A stretch of 64,000 bases of DNA from Actinomycetospora straminea (GTDB taxonomy: Bacteria > Actinomycetota > Actinomycetes > Mycobacteriales > Pseudonocardiaceae), in NCBI RefSeq assembly GCF_028737255.1, contig NZ_JAQZAN010000007.1:62001-126000 (forward strand), in the 5' to 3' direction. Of this stretch, positions 8,728 through 16,927 are shown one piece after another. Each line of letters begins with the position of its first letter. Position 1 is the first letter of the stretch. The notes beneath the pieces are model-generated. The model was not told the origin of the DNA. It did not search any database and saw only the letters and a program-made list of their open reading frames with translations. A program made the translations under genes and the position numbers.

Positions 8728-10325
8728 GTGGGCGTGGTCGCGCGGCGCTCGGCGGGCGCCATCTCGAGCACCTCGCCCGAGCGGCGGGCCGCCCGGAAGG
8801 CGGCGACCTCCTCCTTGACCACGGGCGCGAGCAGGTACAGCCCGATGATGTTGAACAGCGCGAGCAGGAACAGGACCGCGTCGGCGAAGTCGAGGACGGC
8901 GCCGAGGGTGAGCACGGAGCCGATGACGACGAACAGGCAGAACACCGCCTGGTAGACCCGCTCCGAGAGCGTGCTGCGACCGAAGAGGTACGTCCAGGCC
9001 TTCTGGCCGTAATAGCCCCACGTGATCATGGTCGAGATCGCGAAGAGGGCGACGGCGAACGTGAGCACGTAGGGGAACCAGGGGAGCACGGTCTCGAACG
9101 CCGAGGAGGTGACGGTGACCCCGGCCGGGTCCTGCCCGGCGACGGCCGCGGCCTGGGCGTCGCGCCAGAAGGGGGTGTCGGCGACGACGATGGTCAGGGC
9201 GGTCATCGTGCAGATCACGACCGTGTCCACGAACGGCTCGAGCAGCGCCACGTAACCCTCGGTGACAGGGTGCCGGGTCTTGACCGCGGAGTGCGCGATG
9301 GGCGCCGACCCCAGCCCGGCCTCGTTGGAGAACGCGGCGCGCTGGAAGCCGACGATGAGGGCGCCGATGACCCCGCCCGCGACGCCGGCCCCGGTGAACG
9401 CCCCGGTGATGATCGCGCCGATGGCAGCGGGGACGAGCGGCAGGTTGACCAGGAGCACGGTCAGGCACGCGACGACGTAGACGAGTGCCATCGCCGGGAC
9501 CAGCCGGCTGGTCACTCGGCCGACGGAACGGATACCGCCGAAGATCACCAGGCCCACCACGAGGGCCAGGACGACGCCGAAGACCAGGGCCGCGCCGTCG
9601 CCGCCGAGGACGCCGGCCTCGCCGCCGGTCACCTCGGTGAGCTGGGCGAACGTCTGGTTGGCCTGGAACATGTTCCCGCCTGCCACACCGAAGAACAGGA
9701 TGAACACCGCGGCGAGGCCGGCGAGGAGCTTGCCCAGGTTGCGGCCGAACGCCGAGGGGAAGCGTTCGGCGATCCCGCGGCGCAGGTAGTGCATCGGCCC
9801 GCCCGAGACCGTGCCGTCGGGATGGTGCTCGCGGTAGCGGACACCGAGCGTGCACTCGACGAACTTGGTGCACATCCCCAGCAGCCCCGCCACGATCATC
9901 CAGAACGTCGCGCCGGCACCGCCGATCGTGACCGCGACGCCGACGCCGGCGATGTTGCCGAGGCCGACCGTGCCCGAGACCGCGGAGGTCAACGCGTGGA
10001 AGTGCGGGATCTCGCCGGGCTCGTCGTGACCGGTGTAGCGGCCTCGCGCGATGCGCACCGCGAGGCCGAAGTTGCGGAACTGCGGGGCCCGGAAGTACAC
10101 CGTGAAGATCAGGGCCGCCAGGATCAGCCACCCGACGATCCAGGGGAACGACACCCCGAACAGCGGTATCTCGGCGAAGACGACGGCCGACAGCCCTTCG
10201 GCGACCGGCGTGAACACGGCGTCGATGGCGTCCTCGATGCCGGCGAGCGTTCCGCTGGAGGCGCCCCCCGCGGCGAGGACGTCGAGCTCGGCGGGCACGT
10301 CGGCTGAGGCGGCTGCGGCGGTCAT
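8724..10325 (-). CDS. sodium:alanine symporter family (AGCS) transporter
   Basis: A 533-residue integral membrane protein that should import small neutral amino acids (Ala, Gly) with Na+. Family signatures are SGTVGLGNIAGVGVAVTIGG in the first third, GGPMHYLRRG with the following region, and FSNEAGLGSAPIAHSAVKT; about ten or eleven hydrophobic helices are spread through the rest. Length is within the usual 450-550, with an extra N-terminal head. The ATG at 10325 begins MTAAAASADV. A regulator-type direct repeat lies 53 bases upstream (10378-10393), placing the transporter under the neighbouring two-component system by inference. Confidence 0.9.
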   Translation of the reverse strand: MTAAAASADVPAELDVLAAGGASSGTLAGIEDAIDAVFTPVAEGLSAVVFAEIPLFGVSFPWIVGWLILAALIFTVYFRAPQFRNFGLAVRIARGRYTGHDEPGEIPHFHALTSAVSGTVGLGNIAGVGVAVTIGGAGATFWMIVAGLLGMCTKFVECTLGVRYREHHPDGTVSGGPMHYLRRGIAERFPSAFGRNLGKLLAGLAAVFILFFGVAGGNMFQANQTFAQLTEVTGGEAGVLGGDGAALVFGVVLALVVGLVIFGGIRSVGRVTSRLVPAMALVYVVACLTVLLVNLPLVPAAIGAIITGAFTGAGVAGGVIGALIVGFQRAAFSNEAGLGSAPIAHSAVKTRHPVTEGYVALLEPFVDTVVICTMTALTIVVADTPFWRDAQAAAVAGQDPAGVTVTSSAFETVLPWFPYVLTFAVALFAISTMITWGYYGQKAWTYLFGRSTLSERVYQAVFCLFVVIGSVLTLGAVLDFADAVLFLLALFNIIGLYLLAPVVKEEVAAFRAARRSGEVLEMAPAERRATTPT

Positions 10326-10766
10326 GAGCCCCAGCTCAGGTGATGGCGGTCACGGCGCCAAGGCAGGTCGGGGGTTCGTCAGGAAATCGTCAGCGACCGC
10401 GGGCGGCGTCCGCTCCGCCGTCCGCCCCGCCCACCGAACGCCGAGCGACAGACGCTGTGCGGGGCCCGATCGGCCGTGGGCGGCGACGCCGGTGGACACG
10501 GGCGGGCGGCTCGGTGGTCTCACCCCGCGGACGACGCGTCCCGTCGCCACCGGGTGAGTCGTCAGGGAGTCGCAAGGTCGGACGGGGACCTGCGGCGCGT
10601 TTCCGCTGCGAGAGTGCGGCGGCGCCGGCACCGGCTGCCGAGCGCCGCGTCGGGCCGGACGAGGCGACCCCCTGCCCCGTCCGGTCCGGCGACGTCCGCG
10701 CGAGGAGACCCGCGCGACGCGACACCCGGTCCCGACCAGCTCCGGTCCGACATCGAGAGGTTCGGC
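10326..10766. other. intergenic region
   Basis: This divergent gap of about 440 bases holds the direct repeat at 10378-10393 near the symporter start. No convincing gene was found. A further repeated element, GAGTC-n6-GAGTC (10557-10572), lies nearer to the MmpS-like gene and is not clearly functional. Confidence 0.5.
10378..10393 (-). promoter_or_regulatory. direct repeat upstream of the symporter
   Basis: On the minus strand CTGACGATTTCCTGAC (top strand GTCAGGAAATCGTCAG), the same CTGAC-n6-CTGAC pattern as at 5694 and 8712, 53 bases before the AGCS symporter start. Confidence 0.5.
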
Positions 10767-11435
10767 GTGGATCAGCCGCGAGACCCGCAGGGACAGCCGG
10801 GCCCGCACGGGTCGGCGTCCCCGGGTCCTGGTCCGCCCCGGTCCCGACGGACGCAGCCTCCGGCGCGGCGCTCCGATCCTGCGATCCCGGGCCCGCCCGG
10901 CGCGGACGAGCAGACCATGCCGCTGCGGCCCGTCCTCGTCCCCGACCGGTCGCCCGTCCCGCCCGTCCCGCGCGACGTGCGGCTCGTGTCCCCGTCCCGC
11001 TCCCGGCGGCCGGCGCTGCGGTCGCGGTGGCGCGGGGTGGTGCTCGCCCTCGCGATCGGCGCCGTGCTCGTCATCGCGCTCGTCGCCGCGATCCGCTCGG
11101 CGACGTCCACCCCGACCGGTCGCACGGCGCCGCCGCTCCGGTCGGGGGTGGTCTACGAGGCCACCGGGGACGCCCTCCGAGCCCTCGTGACCTAAGGACG
11201 CAACGGGGCCGCGTCGCGGGAGAACGGCGTGGCCCTCCCGTGGAGCACGAGGACGGTGTCCGGCGACGGTCACGACACCTACACCCTCACCGTGCAGTCA
11301 TCGAGCGCCGTCGCCGGGCTGATCACCTGCCGGATCCTGGTGGACGGCGAGGTGATCGCCGCCCGGACGTCGTCGGCCCGGTACTCGGCCGTGTCCTGCG
11401 TGGGGAGCCCGGACCGGCGGACGACCGAACCGTGA
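10767..11435 (+). pseudogene. MmpS-like membrane protein gene interrupted by one in-frame stop
   Basis: The GTG at 10767 follows GAGAGG. The frame encodes a Pro-rich cytoplasmic head, one transmembrane helix (RGVVLALAIGAVLVIALVAA), then VVYEATGDALRALVT before TAA at 11193-11195. The same frame continues without other stops: GRNGAASRENGVALPWSTRT and later GLITCRILVDGEVIAARTSS and SAVSCVG. Together this is the single-domain fold of MmpS-type proteins (VxYxVTGxAxxVTYxxxxG...LPW...CRIxVDG). The TAA sits where an aromatic residue is expected (VTY), so one base change, TAC to TAA, could have inactivated the gene. A sequencing error would restore it. Confidence 0.65.
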
Positions 11436-11438
11436 GGC

Positions 11439-11453
11439 GGGACCTTCGGCTCT
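11439..11453 (+). promoter_or_regulatory. DosR-like box
   Basis: GGGACCTTCGGCTCT, 130 bases upstream of the CheB-like gene. It matches the island's palindrome GGGACCTTCGGCCCT except one base. First box from the left end of the window. Confidence 0.6.
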
Positions 11454-11568
11454 GTCCGTCCCTGCTCGTCACCCGCTTCCCTCGCCGGGGGCCCGAGGGC
11501 TCGCCGTCCGAGTGCTCGGGAGACACGATGCGGCCAACCGGTAGGACCTGCGGGCCCGGGGCGGGACG

Positions 11569-12198
11569 ATGACCACGGGCGGCCCGCCCGTCGTCGTGCT
11601 CGCCTGCTCCGCCGGCGGGCTCGACGCCCTGCACCGCGTCCTCGGCCCGCTACCGGCCGACTTCGGCGCCGCCGTCGTGGTCCTGCAGCACCAACGGCCG
11701 ATCCGGCACAGTCGCCTGGCGCCCGTCCTGGCGCGGTGGACCCGGCTCCCGGTGCGCGATGCCGTCAGCGGCGACGCGCTGAAGCCCGGCGTCGTGCTCG
11801 TCGTCCCGCCCGGACAGCACGCGCTCGCCACCCCGGAGGGCACGCTCGCCCTCGTGACCACCGACGCCACGCCGCCGTACCGACCGTCGGCCGACCTCCT
11901 GCTCGCGACCCTCGCGATCACCGCGGGTCCGCGGGTGGTCGCGGTCATCCTCTCCGGTCTCGGGCACGACGGCGCCACCGGCGCGAACGTGGTCCACGAC
12001 TTCGGGGGGACCGTCCTCGCCTCCGACCGCGCCACGTCGGCGCACTTCGCGATGCCCGAGGCCGCCATCAGCCGCGACGACGCGGTGAACCGGGTCCTCC
12101 CGGTCGACGACATCCCGGCGGCGCTGGTCGAGATCGTCGACGACCGGCCGGACCCGGTGACCGACGCGCCGCCCGAGGCCGTCCCCGAGGCCCCGTGA
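11569..12198 (+). CDS. stand-alone CheB-type protein-glutamate methylesterase
   Basis: A 209-residue protein made only of the CheB catalytic domain. The Ser-His-Asp triad is visible: S14 in LACSAGG, H41 in VVLQHQRP and D134 in GLGHDGATG. The family hydrolyses methyl-glutamate esters on chemoreceptors. Here there is no receiver domain and no chemotaxis gene in the window, so the substrate is probably something else. A DosR-like box lies at 11439. Start: ATG at 11569. Related orphan CheB proteins occur in stress and two-component contexts, but I cannot assign a substrate. Confidence 0.85.
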   Translation: MTTGGPPVVVLACSAGGLDALHRVLGPLPADFGAAVVVLQHQRPIRHSRLAPVLARWTRLPVRDAVSGDALKPGVVLVVPPGQHALATPEGTLALVTTDATPPYRPSADLLLATLAITAGPRVVAVILSGLGHDGATGANVVHDFGGTVLASDRATSAHFAMPEAAISRDDAVNRVLPVDDIPAALVEIVDDRPDPVTDAPPEAVPEAP

Positions 12199-12291
12199 CA
12201 CCGGACTGGCGTCGACACGGGACCTCGGTCCCTACCGCGCGGTCCCGGGATCGGGTTGCCTCTCGGACCCGCGCGGCAGGAGGGACGAGCC

Positions 12292-12762
12292 ATGGGCCAC
12301 GACGACGTCACCATCACCCGCGAGACCGGCCGCCGCCTGGCCGCCGTTCACTACGAGGCCCGGACCGAGGACATCGGGGCCAAGGCCGGCGAGGCGTTCC
12401 GCAGGGTCGCCGGCCACCTCGCCCGTACCGGGGTGCCCATCACCGGACCGGCCGTCTCCGTCTTCGTGGCGGACGAGGACGCCTTCTCCGTCACCTCCGG
12501 CTTCGTCGTCGACAGCGACGTCGAGCCCGGCGAGGGGATCGAGCCGTTCCGGCTCCCGGAGGTGGAGGTCGCCACCACCACGCACCTCGGGCCGTACGAC
12601 GAGCTGGACAAGGCCTACGACGCGCTCGGGCGGGGGGCCGCGGCCCACGGTCGCCGGGTCGACGACACGGGACCGATGTGGGAGGAGTACTGGAGCGGTC
12701 CGGACACGCCGCCGACCCAGACGCGCACCGTCGTCTCCCGACCCTTGGTCACGCCACGGTGA
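12292..12762 (+). CDS. GyrI-like / AraC effector-binding domain protein
   Basis: A 156-residue protein consisting of one GyrI-like small-molecule-binding domain, the fold found at the C-terminus of MerR/AraC-type drug regulators and in stand-alone binding proteins. Recognisable parts are the opening strand (TITRETGRRLAAVHYEART), the middle GPAVSVFV, then a strand with Glu (VEVATTTHLGPYDEL) and the late MWEEYW segment carrying the usual acidic residue. No DNA-binding domain is attached. GGAGGGAC precedes the ATG. It may sequester a toxic or signalling ligand; the ligand is unknown. Confidence 0.75.
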   Translation: MGHDDVTITRETGRRLAAVHYEARTEDIGAKAGEAFRRVAGHLARTGVPITGPAVSVFVADEDAFSVTSGFVVDSDVEPGEGIEPFRLPEVEVATTTHLGPYDELDKAYDALGRGAAAHGRRVDDTGPMWEEYWSGPDTPPTQTRTVVSRPLVTPR

Positions 12763-12780
12763 GCGGACCCGACGGCGGCG

Positions 12781-13695
12781 TCAGGGGTCGCCGGGATCGG
12801 GCTCGGTGGTCACCAGCAGGAACTCGGGCACGCCGGCGAGCATCCGTCGCCAGGACGGGGTGAAGCTGTCCCGCACCTGCTCGGCGGGCACGATGCGCGG
12901 CGAGGTGACGGTCCGGCGGACCCCGTCGGCGGTGACGACCCCGCCCCCGGCGGCGAGCAGGTTGCGGCACCAGTCGGTGTCGCGCCCGTAGGGCAGGGGG
13001 AGCGCGAAACCGTCGGGCACGGGACGTGCCGCGACCGGGGTGACGTGGGTCCGCCCGGACCGGCGCCCGACGTGCTCGATCCTCGCCGCGTACCAGTGCC
13101 GTCGCCCGGCCAGGTGCAGCATCAGCGGGTTGAGGACGTGCCTGTTGAACGTCCTGACGGCCTGGTTGGAGCGCGAGTGCCCGCCGCGCGCCGCCGTCGG
13201 CGTGCACCGGTACTCCTCGACCAGCGACCACGGGCCGCCGTCGACGCTCGCCTCGTTGCGCCAGAGCACCGCCCCGGGCCGGCGCTCCCACGTGAGACGG
13301 ATGCGGACCGCCGGGTCACCGGTGGACTCGAAGACGAGCCGGTCGCCGTCGATGTGACCGGCCATCACCTCGGCGTGGCCGTAGCAGTCGGCCAGCACGG
13401 CGCGGTACTCGCGGCGGAACGGGTCCCATCCCGCGACCCAGTGGAGCTGCCAGCTCAGCACGTGGGTGCCGTCGAGCAGGTACTGCTCCTGGCGGTAGTC
13501 GCCGACGACCCACCGACCGTCCTGGATCGCGTGGTGGGTCCCGCTGCCGGTGGCCGTCATGGCCGGGGACCCGGGCCCCATGCCGCCCTCGGCGATCGTG
13601 CCTGTCCACGTGGTGTCGCGGTGGAAGCGGCGCAGCGCCTCCATCTCATCCCCGGCCGCGACGGGCTTCGGGACGCGGTCCAGCACGGTCGTCAC
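12781..13695 (-). CDS. DUF1579-like domain fused to a deazaflavin-dependent nitroreductase domain
   Basis: A 304-residue two-domain protein. Residues 1 to about 165 resemble the DUF1579 beta-barrel family (repeated Trp-rich strands such as GRWVVGDYRQ and HVLSWQLHWVAGWDPF). Residues from about 190 on resemble the Ddn/DUF385 family: ARIEHVGRRSGRTHVTPV, FALPLPYG, DWCRNLLAAGG. A lipocalin-like binding barrel joined to an F420-type split barrel is an uncommon pairing. Start: GTG at 13695 behind GAGGAGA; this lies inside the 3' end of the upstream channel gene (50-base overlap), so the two are co-transcribed. Function unknown; probably reduction of a hydrophobic substrate. Confidence 0.7.
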   Translation of the reverse strand: MTTVLDRVPKPVAAGDEMEALRRFHRDTTWTGTIAEGGMGPGSPAMTATGSGTHHAIQDGRWVVGDYRQEQYLLDGTHVLSWQLHWVAGWDPFRREYRAVLADCYGHAEVMAGHIDGDRLVFESTGDPAVRIRLTWERRPGAVLWRNEASVDGGPWSLVEEYRCTPTAARGGHSRSNQAVRTFNRHVLNPLMLHLAGRRHWYAARIEHVGRRSGRTHVTPVAARPVPDGFALPLPYGRDTDWCRNLLAAGGGVVTADGVRRTVTSPRIVPAEQVRDSFTPSWRRMLAGVPEFLLVTTEPDPGDP

Positions 13696-14668
13696 GGCGA
13701 TCTCCTCGGTCGGCGGCCCCGCCAGCCTGTGCGCCTCCCGGACGCGCGGGCAGCCGCCGAAGGTCCTGCTCCGTGGCACCGGCAGTCCCGACGGCGTGGT
13801 CGCGGGCGTAGGCCGCGAGCACGTCCCGCGTGGTGGCCCCGGCCGGGAGCCGGGAGCGGCAGGCGATGCCGGCGGCGAAGTCGTCGATCGCGCGCAGGAG
13901 CAGCCCGCCGTGGAAGTGGGCCTCGGCGGAGGTGGTCTGCCGGCGGGCCCGGTCGGCGACGTCCAGCAGGTGCTCCATGACGGCCGGCAGGGCGAAGCGG
14001 GCGTCGTCGTCGTGGAAGTAGTAGGTGATGGGGAAGGTGACCAGGTCGCGCTCGCAGGCCACCAGCCGCGAGGTCAGGTCGGCGTAGACGCTCGCGGGCA
14101 GCGGCGACGGCGGGCCGGGGTCGGCGGAGTCGGTCTCGACCTCCTCCAGGAGCCGGATCTCGTAGGCGAGGGCCCGCCGCCGGGACAGCACGGGGAAGAT
14201 CGAGAGCAGCCAGGACACGCTCGCGGTCAGCAGGCCGAGCCCGAGCAGGGACTCCAGCGGAGCGGCCAGCCGGAGCAGCCCGTGGGCGGGGGAGACGTCG
14301 CCGTAGCCGAGCGTGCTGAGCGTGACCAGCGAGAAGTAGAGGGCGTCGAGCAGGTCCGTGCCGGCACCGCCGAGCTCCGCGGCGTGCAGGAACCCCTCAG
14401 GCATCCACGGCCAGTACACCAGCGCCCACCCGCACCCGAGGAACGCCGCCCAGCTCGCGACGACGACGAGGAACGAGAGGGGTCCGGCGAGGGTCAGCGC
14501 CCGGGCCCCCGGGAGGTGGTGGCACGCCGACCACGTCGCCCTGATCACGGTCCGGCTCGGCGAGTGGCGCCGCGGGTGCGAGAACAGGGTGGCGGCCACG
14601 TCGAACAGCGCGATCGCGATCAACGCCACGCCGACGGCCGAGCTGAGCACGGCCACCGCGGTGCTCAC
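13646..14668 (-). CDS. two-transmembrane potassium channel family protein
   Basis: A 340-residue membrane protein with an ion-channel pore. Hydrophobic helices occur at about residues 5-25 and 55-80, then a pore loop with selectivity filter TLSTLGYGD, followed by the inner helix (LESLLGLGLLTASVSWLLSIF). The remaining 180 residues are cytoplasmic and helical with His/Asp/Arg-rich parts (TYYFHDDDARF, SAEAHFHGG). The TLGYGD filter indicates K+ selectivity. There is no RCK domain signature. Start: GTG at 14668, with a poor ribosome site, so the start is uncertain. A DosR-like box (14737) lies in the divergent promoter region. Confidence 0.85.
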   Translation of the reverse strand: MSTAVAVLSSAVGVALIAIALFDVAATLFSHPRRHSPSRTVIRATWSACHHLPGARALTLAGPLSFLVVVASWAAFLGCGWALVYWPWMPEGFLHAAELGGAGTDLLDALYFSLVTLSTLGYGDVSPAHGLLRLAAPLESLLGLGLLTASVSWLLSIFPVLSRRRALAYEIRLLEEVETDSADPGPPSPLPASVYADLTSRLVACERDLVTFPITYYFHDDDARFALPAVMEHLLDVADRARRQTTSAEAHFHGGLLLRAIDDFAAGIACRSRLPAGATTRDVLAAYARDHAVGTAGATEQDLRRLPARPGGAQAGGAADRGDRRDDRAGPRPEARRGRG

Positions 14669-14736
14669 CGCACACCCGGCGCGAGGTGCGGAAGGGTCAC
14701 GCCGATCATCGTCCGGCGCCGCGGGCCCCGCGGACA

Positions 14737-14751
14737 CGGACCAACGGCCCC
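14737..14751. promoter_or_regulatory. DosR-like box in a divergent promoter region
   Basis: CGGACCAACGGCCCC, one of the CCAACGG-type boxes, lies between the minus-strand channel gene (start 14668) and the plus-strand serine hydrolase gene (start 14949). It is near-symmetric, so it could serve either gene. Confidence 0.55.
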
Positions 14752-14948
14752 GGAACCACGGGTCGCCCGGTCCGCCCCGTGGTGGCGACTCCCGGCCTCG
14801 TGCGCACGGCCCCGCGGCGGGCCCCCACGGACGGGCCGGCCGGGTCCTCCGGCCCTCCCGGCCGTCGGCGCCCCGTCCCACCCTCGGCCCGCCGGGCGCC
14901 GCGTGCGGCCGGGTCGACGCCGCCCTGGGTGGAGAGGGGAGCAAGGGG

Positions 14949-16166
14949 ATGGAGCAGCGGACGCGACGGCGGGCGCCGCACGCCGCCGTCGAGGGCGACG
15001 TCGCCCCGGGCTTCGAGCGCGTGCGCGACGCGTTCGTCGCGAACTTCACCGAGCGCGAGGAGCTCGGCGGCGCCGTGTGCGTGGTCGTCGACGGGGAGGT
15101 CGTCGTCGACCTGTGGGGCGGCGTGCGGGACCGGGCGAGCGGCGCGCCGTGGCGGGCCGACACGATGACGTTGGTCCACTCGACCACCAAGGGCCTGGCG
15201 GCCGCGGTGCTCGCGCTGCTGCACTCCCGGGGCCTGCTCGACCACGACGAGCGCGTCGCCACCTACTGGCCGGGGTTCGCGGGGGCGGGCAAGCAGGACA
15301 TCACCGTCCGCACGCTCCTGGCCCACCAGGCCGGGCTCTTCGCCTTCGACGAGCCGGTCGACCGGGACGTCGTGGCCGACCTGGACCGTCTCGCGGGGGT
15401 GATGGAGCGCCAGCGGCCCGCCTGGCCGCCCGGGGAGCGTCAGGCGTACCACGCGATCACGCTCGGCTTCTACGAGAACGAGCTGGTGCGCCGCCTCGAC
15501 CCCGCCCACCGCACGATCGGCCGGGTGCTCGCGGAGGACGTCGCCGGCCCCCTCGGGGTGGGGGACGAGGTCTACGTGGGGACGCCGTCGTCGGTGCCCG
15601 ACGAGCGGCTCGCCGCCCTGGTCCCGCCACCGGCGTGGCGGCGGCTGACGGGCATGCCGGTGCGCCTGACGATCGACGCGCTGCGGCGGCGCTCGGTGCT
15701 GCACCGCTCGCTGGTGGCCAACCCGGGCACCGGCTTCTACGTCGACCCCGAGCACGTCGTGGTCCGCGAGCTCGAGGTGCCCTCCGGGGGCGCGGTCGCG
15801 ACCGCCCGGGCCCTCGCCACGACCTACGGCGCCCTCGCGGTGCCGGGCGGTCCGCTCGGCCTGCGGGCCGAGACACTGGCGGCGCTCGCGGCCCCGCCCA
15901 CCCCCGCGCGGCGGGGCTGGTACGACGAGTGCCTCCACGCGCCGGCGGGGTTCTCGCTGGGCTTCATGAAACCCGGCGGCACGTTCGACTTCGGGTCCGA
16001 CGCCGCGTTCGGGGCGCCGGGCGCAGGCGGCTCGATGGGGTTCGCGGACCCCGCGCGGCGGCTGGGCTACGGCTACGTGACCGACCGGATGGGCACGCGG
16101 TTGCAGGGCGATCCCCGGGACCTGGCCCTGCGTGCCGCGCTGGGCACGGTGCTCGCCCGCGGGTAG
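14949..16166 (+). CDS. serine hydrolase, beta-lactamase class C / esterase family
   Basis: A 405-residue enzyme of the class C beta-lactamase-like family (EstB/LpqK-like esterases and peptidases). Catalytic motifs: SxxK as S78-T-T-K81 in LVHSTTKGL, and an aromatic motif YHAIT at about 167 replacing YxN. A late GGSMGFADP segment takes the place of the KTG/HxG motif. No signal peptide is visible, so it is likely cytoplasmic, acting as an esterase or hydrolase rather than a secreted lactamase. The ATG at 14949 follows GGAGAGGGGAG. A DosR-like box is upstream. Confidence 0.85.
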   Translation: MEQRTRRRAPHAAVEGDVAPGFERVRDAFVANFTEREELGGAVCVVVDGEVVVDLWGGVRDRASGAPWRADTMTLVHSTTKGLAAAVLALLHSRGLLDHDERVATYWPGFAGAGKQDITVRTLLAHQAGLFAFDEPVDRDVVADLDRLAGVMERQRPAWPPGERQAYHAITLGFYENELVRRLDPAHRTIGRVLAEDVAGPLGVGDEVYVGTPSSVPDERLAALVPPPAWRRLTGMPVRLTIDALRRRSVLHRSLVANPGTGFYVDPEHVVVRELEVPSGGAVATARALATTYGALAVPGGPLGLRAETLAALAAPPTPARRGWYDECLHAPAGFSLGFMKPGGTFDFGSDAAFGAPGAGGSMGFADPARRLGYGYVTDRMGTRLQGDPRDLALRAALGTVLARG

Positions 16167-16178
16167 CGACGATCCGCG

Positions 16179-16193
16179 GGGACCGGTGGTCCC
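16179..16193 (+). promoter_or_regulatory. DosR-like palindrome, long-spaced variant
   Basis: GGGACCGGTGGTCCC is a perfect inverted repeat, with its right arm displaced one base relative to the common box. It lies 130 bases before the small gene at 16309 and 31 bases before a second, weaker box. Confidence 0.5.
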
Positions 16194-16223
16194 GGCCGTG
16201 CCCCGTGGAGCGGGCCCACCGTC

Positions 16224-16238
16224 GGGGCCTTCGCCCCT
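16224..16238 (+). promoter_or_regulatory. DosR-like box, second copy
   Basis: GGGGCCTTCGCCCCT, two mismatches from the common form. Paired boxes in front of one operon are frequent in the mycobacterial regulon. Confidence 0.45.
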
Positions 16239-16308
16239 CCCGCGGGGGAACCGCGGAGCGCCAGGGTCGGTGCCGCCGCACCCGTCGACCCACCCGGAGA
16301 GGCACGTC

Positions 16309-16419
16309 ATGGACGATCCCCGCCCGCCCGCCGTCGATCACGCCCTCGCCGACGGCGTCGCGGCCGGTGTCGCGCTGCTGGCGACGCCCCGCGGCGATCG
16401 CCCCGAGGCGTCCGGGTGA
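16309..16419 (+). CDS. 36-aa small protein overlapping the next gene
   Basis: A short frame with a good GGAGAGG ribosome site and ATG at 16309. It encodes 36 residues, Asp/Pro at the start and Ala-rich in the middle. Its TGA overlaps the GTG of the downstream nitroreductase gene, so it may serve mainly as a translated leader that couples ribosomes to the next gene. The protein shows no recognised family. Confidence 0.45.
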   Translation: MDDPRPPAVDHALADGVAAGVALLATPRGDRPEASG

Positions 16420-16916
16420 CCGGCCACACCGCGCCGGGGCCGTCGGGGAGCGCCTTCGGAGCCCGCCTCGAGCACCTCGTCGACCGGCACTCGGTCCGCC
16501 CGGGGGCGTGGCTGCTGCGCCGCACCCGCGGGCGGATCGTCCGCCTCTGGCGCCGGCGCGCGCTCGTCCTGACCACGCGGGGACGCCGCACCGGGCGGCC
16601 GCGCACCGTGGTGGTCCAGTACTTCCCCGACGGCACCGACATGGTCGTCGTGGCGGCGAACAGCGGGCTGCCCACCCACCCGGCCTGGTACGTCAACCTG
16701 CTCGCCGACCCCCGCGCCGTCGTCGAGGTCGAGGGCCGCACGGTGCCGGTCCGCGCCGTGCCCATGACCCGCGACGAGGCCACCGCGTGGTGGCCGCGCG
16801 TGCTGGCCGCGGCCCCGGACTACGCCCGCTACCCGCGGCGCACCGACCGCCCGATCCCGCTCGTCCGGTTGGTGCCGGCGGACGACGAGACCCGCGGCCC
16901 GGCCCCGACGAGCTGA
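16416..16916 (+). CDS. deazaflavin (F420)-dependent nitroreductase family protein
   Basis: A 166-residue Ddn-like split-barrel protein: VLTTRGRRTGRPRTVVVQYF near the middle, then VVVAANSGLPTHPAWYVNLLAD, the typical Pro-x-Trp-Tyr-x-Asn-Leu region that contacts F420 and substrate. An N-terminal arginine-rich amphipathic helix (LLRRTRGRIVRLWRR) fits membrane association, as in Ddn. The GTG at 16416 overlaps the stop of the small leader gene. Boxes at 16179 and 16224 place it in the dormancy island. Likely role: F420H2-dependent reduction of quinone or other lipid-soluble acceptors. Confidence 0.85.
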   Translation: MTGHTAPGPSGSAFGARLEHLVDRHSVRPGAWLLRRTRGRIVRLWRRRALVLTTRGRRTGRPRTVVVQYFPDGTDMVVVAANSGLPTHPAWYVNLLADPRAVVEVEGRTVPVRAVPMTRDEATAWWPRVLAAAPDYARYPRRTDRPIPLVRLVPADDETRGPAPTS

Positions 16917-16927
16917 CGGAGGAGACC

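Noticed and set aside
13550-16927. N-terminal extension of the membrane protein that starts at 16928
   Set aside because: The open frame runs upstream over other genes; the ribosome site at 16915-16923 and the hydrophobic start define 16928 as the start.
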